A program made the translations under genes and the position numbers. A DNA stretch of 64,000 nucleotides. It comes from PFJX01 sp044227325. GTDB lineage: Bacteria; Pseudomonadota; Gammaproteobacteria; Burkholderiales; Thiobacillaceae. Under the pieces are notes generated by a model, which saw only the letters and a list, made by a program, of their open reading frames with translations, was not told the origin of the DNA and did not search any database. The stretch spans positions 310,001 through 374,000 of the forward strand of contig JBGAFI010000002.1 in the NCBI GenBank assembly GCA_044227325.1, in the 5' to 3' direction. Positions 15,426 through 23,358 of the stretch are shown here, piece after piece (the first letter of the stretch is position 1; every line of letters begins with the position of its first letter).

Positions 15426-15959
15426 ATGTCCACGATGAAACACACCCTGCTGACGGTGCTGCTCGCCGCAAGTTTTTCCGCATCGCCGCTGGTTCTGGCC
15501 GATGCCACCACCGTCCAGCCGGATGCCCGCCCCCTGGTCATGGTGGAGAAGAACGCCCGCTACAAGGTGGTGTACGACATCCACAGCGACGAACTGGCGG
15601 CGGGCACCTCCAAGGGCCTGTACTACGCCCGCGGCCTGTTCGAGGCCTTCCGCAAGCAGGGTGTGGCGCCTGCCCAGATCGACGCCCATCTCGTGCTGCA
15701 CGGCGACGCGGCGGTCATGCTGCTGATCGACGACACCTACCAGATGGCCATCAACGATCCCTTCGCGGTGAATCCCAACGCCAAGATCGTCCAGGATCTG
15801 ATGGACCTGGGCGTCAGCGTGGAGATCTGCCACAGCGCGATGAAGAGCAAGGGCTGGAAGCCGAAGGACGTCCTGCCCGGCGTCGCCATCGTGCACGACG
15901 GCTACACCCGGCTGATCAAGCTGCAGAACGACGGTTACGCCTATATCGGCGGGTTCTGA
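15426..15959 (+). CDS. Periplasmic DsrE/DsrF-like protein
   Basis: This 177-aa protein has a signal peptide ending VLA and a DsrE-like alpha/beta fold: RYKVVYDIHSDE, IDAHLVLHGDAAVMLL, VEICHSAMKSKGW and a C-terminal LQNDGYAYIGGF. The single Cys in the EICHSA motif corresponds to the persulfide-carrying position of DsrE relatives. Export to the periplasm separates it from cytosolic DsrEFH. A paralogue with the same plan lies at 33309-33785. The gene is convergent with the HPP gene, two bases apart. Confidence 0.8.
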   Translation: MSTMKHTLLTVLLAASFSASPLVLADATTVQPDARPLVMVEKNARYKVVYDIHSDELAAGTSKGLYYARGLFEAFRKQGVAPAQIDAHLVLHGDAAVMLLIDDTYQMAINDPFAVNPNAKIVQDLMDLGVSVEICHSAMKSKGWKPKDVLPGVAIVHDGYTRLIKLQNDGYAYIGGF

Positions 15960-15961
15960 TC

Positions 15962-16699
15962 TCAGGTGGGCGCCGGATGGCGCGCATGGCCCAGCGCCAG
16001 ATCGTAGATGCGCAGCAGATCCTCCTCCGTCACGTCGATGAAGGAATCCAGTTCCGACAGGGCGTAGACCAGGTCGCTGTGGGCGATCAGGTATTTCTCG
16101 CCGTGGAACGGGTCCACCTTCACGCCGGCCGAGGAAGGGTAGCGGCGCCAGCCGAAGGGCCGGTTGAAGGCCACGGCGATGGCCAGGATGACCACCACGT
16201 TGAGCAGCACCGGCGTCAGCAGGAAGCCGTAACCCAGGGCGTGGACCTGGGCGCCGCCCAGCACGGCGGAGAGGGCGGTGGCGCCGCCCGGCGGATGGAT
16301 GCAGCGCAGGTAGTACATGGCGCCCACCGCGATCCCCGCGGCCAGCGCCGCGGCGGCGAGCGGGTCGTCGATCAGCTTGGCGCAGGTGACGCCCACGGCG
16401 GCGGAGACCAGGTGGCCGCCCAGTACCGGCCAGGGGCGCGATAGCGCGCCATGGGGCACGGCGAACAGCAGCACCGCCGAGGCGCCCATGGAGGCGACGA
16501 TCAGGGCGGCGCCCCGCAGTCCCAGCGCGTCGCCGCTGATCAGCAGGATGGCGAGGATGCCGAGCAGGGCGCCCGCCGCCGAAAGCAGTTTCTCGGTGTG
16601 GCTCGCGGGATGGGTGTCCGAGCCCGCGAGCCACACCTTCAGTCGGGATGCGGACGAATCCGCCGCGGCCGTGGTTTCCATCGTCCCCACCTCAGACAT
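15962..16699 (-). CDS. HPP-family integral membrane protein
   Basis: The 245-aa protein has four to five hydrophobic helices. The family signatures FAVPHGALSRPWPVLGGH and RCIHPPGGATAL both appear, followed by GYGFLLTPVLLNVVV. HPP proteins are polytopic inner-membrane proteins, some of which transport nitrite. The start ATG overlaps the stop region of the TusE-like gene, so the two are translated from one message. Confidence 0.88.
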   Translation of the reverse strand: MSEVGTMETTAAADSSASRLKVWLAGSDTHPASHTEKLLSAAGALLGILAILLISGDALGLRGAALIVASMGASAVLLFAVPHGALSRPWPVLGGHLVSAAVGVTCAKLIDDPLAAAALAAGIAVGAMYYLRCIHPPGGATALSAVLGGAQVHALGYGFLLTPVLLNVVVILAIAVAFNRPFGWRRYPSSAGVKVDPFHGEKYLIAHSDLVYALSELDSFIDVTEEDLLRIYDLALGHARHPAPT

Positions 16700-17042
16700 C
16701 CAGCATCAGCTTCAAGGGCTTGCGCATGCCGGCGATCTTGCAGGCTTGCTGGCCGTAGCCGCGCGGGAACAGATCGTAGAGGCGCCGGTTCGCGGCGCGC
16801 TTGTCGCCCGGCCGCTCGCTCAGATAGGCGAGCAGGGTGCGCGCCTCCGGCACCTTTTCGTGCGCCTCGTAGTAATCGTGGATGAAGGCGACGACGCGCC
16901 AGCGCGCGTGGTCGAGTTCCAGGCCTTCCTCCACCGCCAGTTGCGCGGCGATGTCCGCCGACCAAAGGGCCGGGTCACGCAGATAGCCCTCGTTGTCCCG
17001 TTCGGGCATGGGGGATGCGGGGGGAACAAAGGGTGCATTCAT
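16692..17042 (-). CDS. TusE/DsrC-family sulfur-relay protein lacking the terminal Cys
   Basis: The 116-aa protein has family features GYLRDPALWS, ARWRVVAFIHDYYEAH, NRRLYDLFPRGYGQQACKI and AGMRKP. It retains the inner Cys (QQACKIAG), but the penultimate Cys that carries sulfur in TusE and DsrC is replaced: the tail reads KPLKLMLDV. It therefore cannot make the usual intramolecular disulfide or trisulfide. The gene is first in an operon with the HPP membrane protein and is divergent from a LysR regulator. Confidence 0.82.
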   Translation of the reverse strand: MNAPFVPPASPMPERDNEGYLRDPALWSADIAAQLAVEEGLELDHARWRVVAFIHDYYEAHEKVPEARTLLAYLSERPGDKRAANRRLYDLFPRGYGQQACKIAGMRKPLKLMLDV

Positions 17043-17099
17043 GGTCGCCACCTCGTGATCGATAGGGAATGGCGCCAGTCTAGGGATGGACTTAGTATC

Positions 17100-17139
17100 T
17101 GAAAAACGATTTATTTCGCTTGTTAATATCGGGTTTTCA
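17100..17139. promoter_or_regulatory. Candidate LysR-type operator
   Basis: The AT-rich 110-bp space between the TusE-like gene and the divergent LysR gene contains an imperfect inverted repeat, TGAAAAACGAT (17100-17110) and ATCGGGTTTTCA (17128-17139). This is the usual location for autoregulation and control of the divergent operon. The regulator-site pairing is inference. Confidence 0.45.
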
Positions 17140-17154
17140 AATAGAAGGCAGGCC

Positions 17155-18042
17155 ATGGACATCGAATTCGCCCGGACTTTCCTGGCGGTCGCGGCGGCGG
17201 GCAACTTCGTCGGCGCCGCCGCCCGGCTGCACGTCACCCAGTCCACCGTCAGCGCCCGCATCCAGGCCCTGGAAGCCCGTCTGGGGGCGGTCCTGTTCCG
17301 GCGCGGCCGGGGTGGCGCCGAACTGACTCCGGCGGGACGGCGATTCCTGCGCCACGCCAAGACCCTGGTGCGCACCCTGGAACAGGCCCGCCACGAAGTC
17401 GGCCTGCCCAGCGGCTACAGCGGCGGCTTGACCCTGCGCGGCCGCATCGCCCTGTGGGAGGACTTTCTGCCGTCCTGGGTGACCTGGATGCGCGCCGAGG
17501 CGCCGGACATCTCCCTGCGCCTGGAGATCGGTTTCGAGGCGGACATCATGCAGGGCCTGGTGCAGGGAGAGATCGACGTGGGCGTCATGTACACCCCGGA
17601 GACCCGCCCCGGCCTGGCCCTGGAGCGCCTGTTCGACGAATCCCTGGTGCTGGTGACCAGCGATCCGGCGCGGCCCTGGCCCGACCCGCGTTACGTGCAC
17701 GTGGATTGGGGGCCCGAGTTCCACGCCCAGTTCGGCGCCCGTTTCCCGGAGATGGACACTTCCGCCCTCACCGCCAACATCGGCTGGCTGGGCCTGCGCA
17801 TCCTCGAGTACGACGGCGGCTCCGGCTATTTCCCCGCGCGCATGGTGCGGCAGTCCATCGAGGCCGGCCGCCTGTGGCGCGTGGAGGAAAGCCCGCTCAT
17901 CGCCCTGCCGGCCTACATGGTCTATCCGCTGGATCGGGAGGAGCCCGCCCTGGAAACGGCGGTGCGCGGACTGCGCCGGCTGGGCGCGGAGGAATGCGCC
18001 CGCGCCGGCCAGTCAAGCACGGAATTTCAGAACGGGTTGTAG
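17155..18042 (+). CDS. LysR-family transcriptional regulator
   Basis: This 295-aa protein has an N-terminal winged helix at residues 1-60 (FARTFLAVAAAGNFVGAAAR, then LHVTQSTVSARIQALE) and a periplasmic-binding-like effector domain. It resembles regulators with the LFRRGRGGAELTPAGRRFL continuation. It probably controls the divergent TusE-like/HPP operon. Its 3' end overlaps the convergent DUF1134 gene by 16 bp. Confidence 0.93.
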   Translation: MDIEFARTFLAVAAAGNFVGAAARLHVTQSTVSARIQALEARLGAVLFRRGRGGAELTPAGRRFLRHAKTLVRTLEQARHEVGLPSGYSGGLTLRGRIALWEDFLPSWVTWMRAEAPDISLRLEIGFEADIMQGLVQGEIDVGVMYTPETRPGLALERLFDESLVLVTSDPARPWPDPRYVHVDWGPEFHAQFGARFPEMDTSALTANIGWLGLRILEYDGGSGYFPARMVRQSIEAGRLWRVEESPLIALPAYMVYPLDREEPALETAVRGLRRLGAEECARAGQSSTEFQNGL

Positions 18043-18629
18043 GTCCGCTCGCGGGTGTAGTGCATGTAGCCGACGCTGGCGCCGGCGCGCCAGCCCACGC
18101 CCAGGCGGATGGGAGCGAGCACGATGTTCTGGCGCTGCTGGTAGTTCATGCCCACGCCGGCCACCCAGTAGAGGCTGCCGTCGACGCCGGGGAATCGTTG
18201 GTAGATGTCTTTCTTGTCGGTCAGGTTGTAGACCAGCACGAACACCTTGGAGGCGTTCATGCCCAGGTCGAAGCCCACGGAGGGCCCCTGCCAGAACACC
18301 TTCGCGGTCTCGCCGCTCTTGAGCTGGAGATCGCCCTTGCCGTAGGAGAGGCCCACGGTGATGGCGGCGGAGAGTTCCTCGCCCTTGATGTAGCCCACCG
18401 GCCGGCCCTGTTCCTTGAACGCCTTCTCGATCACCTTGCCCAGGCCCTCGGTGGCCTCGCCGAAGAATTCCTTGGCTTCCTTGAGGATGGTGTCCTGGTC
18501 GTAGGTGTTGTCGTCCGCCGCCCGGGCCGGGGCGATCTGTGCCAGCCAGAACAGGGCCAGCAGGGCGAGCAGCATCGCGCGGAAGCGCGGCGGTGAAATC
18601 CTTGTCGATCCGAGGATGGGGTGACGCAT
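18027..18629 (-). CDS. DUF1134 (EipA-like) envelope protein
   Basis: The 200-aa protein has a signal peptide (hydrophobic about 18-36, ending APARA), then DDNTYDQDTILKEAKEFFGEATEGLGKVIEKAF. The DUF1134 core follows: GYIKGEELSAAITVGLSYGKG, VFWQGPSVGFDLG, and GSLYWVAGVGMNYQQ. EipA in alphaproteobacteria is a periplasmic barrel linked to envelope integrity. AGGAG precedes the ATG at 18629. Confidence 0.87.
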   Translation of the reverse strand: MRHPILGSTRISPPRFRAMLLALLALFWLAQIAPARAADDNTYDQDTILKEAKEFFGEATEGLGKVIEKAFKEQGRPVGYIKGEELSAAITVGLSYGKGDLQLKSGETAKVFWQGPSVGFDLGMNASKVFVLVYNLTDKKDIYQRFPGVDGSLYWVAGVGMNYQQRQNIVLAPIRLGVGWRAGASVGYMHYTRERTYNPF

Positions 18630-18718
18630 GGTGTTCTCCTGGTTATGTGCGGGTGGAGTGTTCACGCATGCGCCGGGTTCCGCAAGGCTCTCTGGCCGGG
18701 GTGGGCCGGTCCGCGGCC

Positions 18719-19381
18719 TCAGCCCAGATCCACCGGCTCGCCTTCCACCCGGAACAGGACTTGTTCGGCGATGTTGGTGGCCCGGTCGCCGCAACGTTCC
18801 AGGCTGTGGACCATCCACAGCATGCGCGTGCCGTTTTCCACCATGGCCCAATCGGAGCGCATGAGCGAGAGGAGGACATCCACCACCTGCTTGCGGCGGG
18901 CGCCCAGATCATGGTTCGCGGCGGCGACGCGCCTGGCCAGTTCCACATCGCCGGCACGGTGGGCCTGGGCGACATTGGCCAGCATTTCCCGACACACGGC
19001 CGCCATGGCCAGGATGTCCGCCTGGCCCAGGGTGTCGTGGGTAAGGCCGTTGAGTTCCAGCACGCTTGCCGCGATGTCGCAGGCGTAATCGCCCATGCGC
19101 TCCAGCTCGGCGGCGATGCGCATGTCCGCGACCAGGTCGCGCAGATCGTGGGCCACCGGCTGCTGGGAGGCGATGGCCACCAGGCAGTCCTGCTCGATCA
19201 GGCGCCGCTTCTCGTTGATGCCCGCGTCGGCGGCGATCAGCGACTCGCAATCTTCCGGCTGCTTGCCGGTGAGACAGTGCATGGCCGCGCCGATTGCCCG
19301 GTCGACATCCTGGAACAGGCCGGCCAGATTGGCCTCGATCTGCTGCTTCTTGATGTCGAGGATGTGGCGGTTCTCGAGCAT
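18719..19381 (-). CDS. phoU: PhoU phosphate-signalling regulator
   Basis: The 220-aa, all-helical protein has two PhoU repeats with the metal-binding motif pattern E-R-x-G-D. ELERMGDYACDIA is near residue 92 and SLERCGDRATNIAEQ near 193. PhoU restrains PhoR/PstSCAB phosphate signalling. No pst operon is adjacent; a PstS-like gene lies 30 kb away in the same window. Confidence 0.95.
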   Translation of the reverse strand: MLENRHILDIKKQQIEANLAGLFQDVDRAIGAAMHCLTGKQPEDCESLIAADAGINEKRRLIEQDCLVAIASQQPVAHDLRDLVADMRIAAELERMGDYACDIAASVLELNGLTHDTLGQADILAMAAVCREMLANVAQAHRAGDVELARRVAAANHDLGARRKQVVDVLLSLMRSDWAMVENGTRMLWMVHSLERCGDRATNIAEQVLFRVEGEPVDLG

Positions 19382-19586
19382 GGCGATTTCCCGGGTGGAT
19401 TTGACGGATTGGGCGAGGGTAGCCGCCGTGTGTTACGAATTCTTTACGCCGTAATCCCGGCGTCATGGAAGCGCGCGTGGTTTTGCCGCCACAGTCCGAG
19501 GGGGGCGGTACCGGCATCCCGCGCGGGATCGAAGCGGCCACGGCCCGACCGGGCGGATTTTTCCTCGCCGCACAGGCTTGGCATGG

Positions 19587-19616
19587 TTGACCAAACGGCC
19601 CCGGAGCGTTCATATA
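19587..19616 (+). promoter_or_regulatory. Possible promoter of the OmpA-like gene
   Basis: TTGACC (19587-19592) and CATATA (19611-19616) are spaced by 18 bp, about 70 bp upstream of the coding start. Confidence 0.4.
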
Positions 19617-19688
19617 GCGCGTCTTGGGCGGCGACTTGGCCGCCCGCCAGAGCCGAGCGAATCGGCTCCTACTCAACAGGGGATATGC

Positions 19689-20768
19689 ATGCATCAACGC
19701 GCTCTCGTTTTGGCGCTCATGGCCGCGGGCACGGTGCTTCCCAGCGCCGCCCGGGCCGCGGACGACTGTTCCCAGATGTTCGTGTACTCGGTCAATCAGT
19801 TCTGCCGCACGTTGTCCAACGGCTTCAGCCAATGCCAGCCGGTGGGCATGGTGGGGCCCGCGCCCAATTGCGCGAAGCCCGGCGTGCCGCCGATCATGCC
19901 GGTGCCGTTGGCGCCGCCCGTGACCCAGGCGCCACGCTACAACTACATGTTGCCGTTCACCGCGCCGCAGGCGGCGGTGTCGCCCGCCGCGGCCCAACCC
20001 GCAGCGCCCGCCGCCGCGCCCGCCGCCGCGGCGCAGTCCCCGGCGCCCGCCGTCGCGCCCGCGCCGGAAGGGCCCAAGGCCGCGACCGCGCCCGCCGTGG
20101 CGGTCACGCCGGCGCCCAAGCCGGAAGTGGTCGCGACGCCGATCGCGCCGCCCGCCATGGTCGCCGCGCCCGCTCCGGAGAAACCGCAAGCGGCCGCCGT
20201 CCCGGCACCTGCCGCCGCTGCACCTGCCGCCGCTGCACCTGCCGCCGCTGCACCTGCCACCGCCGCTGCACCTGCTGCTGCGCCCGCTGCCGCCGCGCCT
20301 ACCGTCACTGCCGCGCCTCCGGCCCCGTCGCCCATCGCGTCGCCGCCCCAGACCGCCGCTCCGGTGGTCGCCGTTCCCGCCGAACCCGCGAAACCGGCGC
20401 CGCATTGGCCGGCCCAGTTGGTGCTTCAGGACGGCTTGGCCCATTTCGAATTCGATCGCGCCGAGTTGTCCGAGAAAGCCCGCGCCGAACTGGATGCCTG
20501 GCTGAGCCAGCCGATTCCCAAGGGCAAGACTCTGCGCGTCACCGGTCATGCCGACCGGCTCGGGCCGGCTGCCTACAACCTGAAACTGTCGGGGCGCCGC
20601 GCGCTGACCGTGAAGAAGTATCTGGTCGGCAAGGGGGTCGAAGGGCGGGATATCAAGGTGGTGGCGAAGGGCGAGAGCGAACCCGTGAAGTACTGCAAGG
20701 GCGGCGCCAGCAAGGCCACCATCGCCTGCCTGGCACCGAACCGGCGCGTGGAAATCGATCCGGAATAG
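19689..20768 (+). CDS. OmpA-family protein with long Ala/Pro spacer
   Basis: The 359-aa protein has a signal peptide ending ARA, a short Cys-containing domain (DDCSQMFVYSVNQFCRTL), and then about 150 residues of Ala/Pro-rich spacer. It ends in a C-terminal OmpA-like peptidoglycan-binding domain: ALSEKAR-type helix, VTGHADRLGPAAYNLKLSGRRA and APNRRVEID. The spacer could reach from the outer membrane to the cell wall. AGGGG precedes the start at 19689. Part of the spacer is encoded by 15-bp tandem repeats, so length may vary between isolates. Confidence 0.85.
   Translation: MHQRALVLALMAAGTVLPSAARAADDCSQMFVYSVNQFCRTLSNGFSQCQPVGMVGPAPNCAKPGVPPIMPVPLAPPVTQAPRYNYMLPFTAPQAAVSPAAAQPAAPAAAPAAAAQSPAPAVAPAPEGPKAATAPAVAVTPAPKPEVVATPIAPPAMVAAPAPEKPQAAAVPAPAAAAPAAAAPAAAAPATAAAPAAAPAAAAPTVTAAPPAPSPIASPPQTAAPVVAVPAEPAKPAPHWPAQLVLQDGLAHFEFDRAELSEKARAELDAWLSQPIPKGKTLRVTGHADRLGPAAYNLKLSGRRALTVKKYLVGKGVEGRDIKVVAKGESEPVKYCKGGASKATIACLAPNRRVEIDPE
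20205..20282 (+). repeat. 15-bp coding tandem repeat (Ala-Pro-Ala-Ala-Ala)
   Basis: GCACCTGCCGCCGCT occurs three times exactly at 20205-20249. An 18-bp variant at 20250-20267 and a divergent copy at 20268-20282 follow. Units are multiples of three, so unit gain or loss keeps the reading frame. Confidence 0.85.
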
Positions 20769-20819
20769 GCGATCCGGAATACGCGAGGGTCCGGGCGGGC
20801 CCTCGCTCGGGGAGGTGGT

Positions 20820-21953
20820 GTGGCCAGGCAGACGATGTCCGCAATGTCCGTATTCTTCGCCGCGCTGCTCATCGCGGCCTTGCCGGCCCGGGCAAGCGGC
20901 CCGGCCCGGCCGGCCTGTCCGCCGCAACCTCCGGGGGGGGTCTTCCCCCTGGAGACCCGGATCCAGGTGGATCTTGAGCGGGAACTGGAGCAAGCCTGGC
21001 AGGCGGGCGGTGAGATCGTCCTCTTCTGCGCGCCGGACGGCTCGCCCCGGGCCGCCCGCCTGCCGCGCCCGCCCGCCGACGCCGGCGAGGAGCGGGCGCG
21101 CCGCGAAGAACAGTTCGCCCTGGCGCGGCGCCTCAACTTCGCGCGCAAGGGCGAGGCCCATCCCCTCGGCCTGCCCCTGGCGAAACCCCAAATAGAACTG
21201 CTGCAACGCTTCGCCCTGGGCGACGCGGGGGCCGTGTGGTTGCGGGAGGTCGCCGACGACACCCTGCGTCTGTTCAACAAGGGCTACCTGGAATACGACC
21301 GGGCCCTGTGGAAGAAAGCGGTCGCGCGGGGCCGCCCGCCGCGCCTGTCCAGGCTGCTTACCGGCCGGCTTTCGGAAACCGGACAGTTCGCGGGCGATGC
21401 CCGGGTATTCCTGTTTTCGGGTTATGCGGGGCCGGGCGCCATGGCCCACGCCGGAGCCATCGGCCTGGGCGACGCGGGGCTGCGCTGCCAGTTTCCCGCC
21501 AGCGGCGAACTGGTGGACCCCCACGCGGTGATTTCCCACGAATTCGGCCATACCCGCTACGGCGATCCGGCCAGTTCCGGCACCTTGCTGGGCGAGGCGC
21601 GCACGGTGGAACGCTACGAGAATCCGGTGCGCGTCCGCAACGGTTACGAGCCCCGCGTCCTCTACTTCCAGCGCACCGCCCAGGGCGGCCTGGAGCCGCG
21701 CAAGGACAGCCTGCTGAACCGCCTGCTCAAGCTGGAGCGGGAGAAAGGCATCTCGGTCGCCGACCAGTCCGCGGTGGACCGCTACCACTGCGATTGTCCC
21801 GGTCCGTTGCCGGTGATCCTGGATTGCGAGGTGCGCCGGAAGCCGGGCGCCGACGGCATCCTGGAACCCGCGAGCGAGCACGATTGCACGCTGAACTGGA
21901 AACCGGATTCCATGCCCGCGCCGCCGATCAATCCCCTGGACTGGAAGCCCTGA
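20820..21953 (+). CDS. Secreted HEFGH zincin-like protein
   Basis: This 377-aa protein starts at GTG 20820, which is preceded by GGAGG. The in-frame ATG at 20835 is also possible. A signal peptide ends ARAS. The catalytic motif HEFGH occurs in DPHAVISHEFGHTRYGD near residue 240, followed by the acidic and basic stretch EARTVERYENPVRVRNGYEPR. That stretch resembles the region after HExxH in M91-like effector peptidases (inference from pattern). Four cysteines lie in the C-terminal third. It is probably a periplasmic or exported metallopeptidase; its target is unknown. Confidence 0.65.
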   Translation: MARQTMSAMSVFFAALLIAALPARASGPARPACPPQPPGGVFPLETRIQVDLERELEQAWQAGGEIVLFCAPDGSPRAARLPRPPADAGEERARREEQFALARRLNFARKGEAHPLGLPLAKPQIELLQRFALGDAGAVWLREVADDTLRLFNKGYLEYDRALWKKAVARGRPPRLSRLLTGRLSETGQFAGDARVFLFSGYAGPGAMAHAGAIGLGDAGLRCQFPASGELVDPHAVISHEFGHTRYGDPASSGTLLGEARTVERYENPVRVRNGYEPRVLYFQRTAQGGLEPRKDSLLNRLLKLEREKGISVADQSAVDRYHCDCPGPLPVILDCEVRRKPGADGILEPASEHDCTLNWKPDSMPAPPINPLDWKP

Positions 21954-21970
21954 GAAAGACGCCTGTCGCG

Positions 21971-22399
21971 ATGCTGATCGATCCCAACAAACCCGACACG
22001 CTGCTCGAACCTCCCGGCGATCCCGACGCCCCCACGCCCTGGTGGCGCAACTGGAAGGTGATGGTTCCCTTGTGGCTGGCCATCGCCGCCCTGGTCTGGC
22101 TGGGTCTTCGCTACCACGTGGACGGCCGCGTCATCGCCGGCGGCGTGTTCGTCGTCGGCATGCTGTCCAATGCCTTCGCCTGGCTGCTCGGCATCATCGC
22201 CGTGGTGCCGCTGGTGGGGCCGCTCATCGTCAAGGTGCTGTCCATCGGCTTCATCTGGCTGCTCAACGCGGTGGGCTATCTGGTGTCCTTCATCGCCATC
22301 CGGCGCGGCTATTCCAAGGACGTGCTGACCTACCGGGGACTGACCGTCGCCGTGATCATCGGCATCGTCATCGGTTATGTGATGGGCAAGCTGATCTGA
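21971..22399 (+). CDS. Small polytopic membrane protein
   Basis: The 142-aa protein follows the HEFGH gene after 17 bp, so it is probably co-transcribed. A Pro-rich cytosolic N-terminus (DPNKPDTLLEPPGDPDAPTPWW) precedes three or four hydrophobic helices between residues 30 and 140. No family is recognised. Confidence 0.65.
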   Translation: MLIDPNKPDTLLEPPGDPDAPTPWWRNWKVMVPLWLAIAALVWLGLRYHVDGRVIAGGVFVVGMLSNAFAWLLGIIAVVPLVGPLIVKVLSIGFIWLLNAVGYLVSFIAIRRGYSKDVLTYRGLTVAVIIGIVIGYVMGKLI

Positions 22400-22446
22400 G
22401 GGCGGGCTAGAATCGCCCCGGTCGTCACCCTTCCGAGATTTTTTCC

Positions 22447-22644
22447 ATGAACAACGCTCCCCATCCCGCTTCCTTCTGGGCCGGCAACGCCCTGCTGGGC
22501 GTCTCCCTGGTCATGCTGATCTTCCTGGAGCCACTCTGGCAGGCCCTCGGCGTGGGCGCCATGGTGCTGTGGATGATTCTGGCGGGCGCGGGGATGTATC
22601 TGGTCACCAAGGACAAGGGGCCCGGTTCCAACATGCCGGACTGA
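22447..22644 (+). CDS. Two-helix small membrane protein
   Basis: The 65-aa protein has two transmembrane segments (about residues 12-30 and 33-53) and a short charged tail KDKGPGSNMPD. It lies between a membrane protein and a YceH gene on the same strand. Function unknown. Confidence 0.6.
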   Translation: MNNAPHPASFWAGNALLGVSLVMLIFLEPLWQALGVGAMVLWMILAGAGMYLVTKDKGPGSNMPD

Positions 22645-22709
22645 GGCGCTTTCTGGGCCGCCCCGCGCGGCCAGAATTTCCCCGCATCGCCACCCTTGCC
22701 GGAACGAAC

Positions 22710-23351
22710 ATGAACCCTGACCTGCCGCCCCTGACCCCCGCCGAAGCCCGCATCCTGGGTGTGTTGATCGAGAAATCGAAAACCACGCCGGACGTCTATC
22801 CCCTCACGGTCAACAGTCTGCTCGCCGGCTGCAACCAGAAAACCTCGCGGGATCCGGTGATGAGCCTGAGCGAGGGCGAGGTCCAGGCCACGCTGGAGGA
22901 TTTGCGCGGCCGCACGCTGATCCTGGAGAGCTACGGCGCCTCCGGCCGCGTGCTGCGCTACGCCCACAATTTCGCGAAGGTCTATGCCGTGCCTTCCGCC
23001 GCCGTCGACCTGCTGGCGGTGCTCATGCTGCGCGGACCGCAGACCGCGAGCGAATTGCGCGCGAACTGTGAACGCCTGCACCACTTCGCCGACGCCTCGG
23101 CGGTGGAGGCCTACCTGGACGAACTCGCCGGCCGGGACAGCGGCCCGCTGGTGGTCAAGCTGGCCCGCCAGCCGGGCGTCCGGGAACCGCGCTGGAGCCA
23201 TCTGCTGTGCGGCGAGCCGCGGCTTCCCGCCCCGCGCGAAGCCGCGGACGGCGTCGATGACTCGGCGCTGGCGAGCTTGATCGAGCGGGTGGAAAGCCTG
23301 GAACGGGAAGTGACGGCGCTGCGCGCGCTGATCGAATCGGGCCGGGAATAG
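22710..23351 (+). CDS. YceH family protein (DUF480)
   Basis: This 213-aa protein contains two winged-helix repeats: TPAEARILGVLIEKSKTTPD, then VYPLTVNSLLAGCNQKTSRDPVMSLSE, and later AVDLLAVLMLRGPQTASELR with HHFADASAVEAYL. The C-terminus is a short coiled coil (IERVESLEREVTALRAL). The family is conserved in proteobacteria with no settled role. It ends seven bases before the phospholipase D gene. Confidence 0.92.
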   Translation: MNPDLPPLTPAEARILGVLIEKSKTTPDVYPLTVNSLLAGCNQKTSRDPVMSLSEGEVQATLEDLRGRTLILESYGASGRVLRYAHNFAKVYAVPSAAVDLLAVLMLRGPQTASELRANCERLHHFADASAVEAYLDELAGRDSGPLVVKLARQPGVREPRWSHLLCGEPRLPAPREAADGVDDSALASLIERVESLEREVTALRALIESGRE

Positions 23352-23358
23352 GCGAACT

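Noticed and set aside
18909..21881. Very long reverse-strand open frame (990 codons)
   Set aside because: It runs antisense through phoU, the OmpA-like gene and the HEFGH gene, all with clear domains. Its translation is Gly/Arg-rich low complexity.
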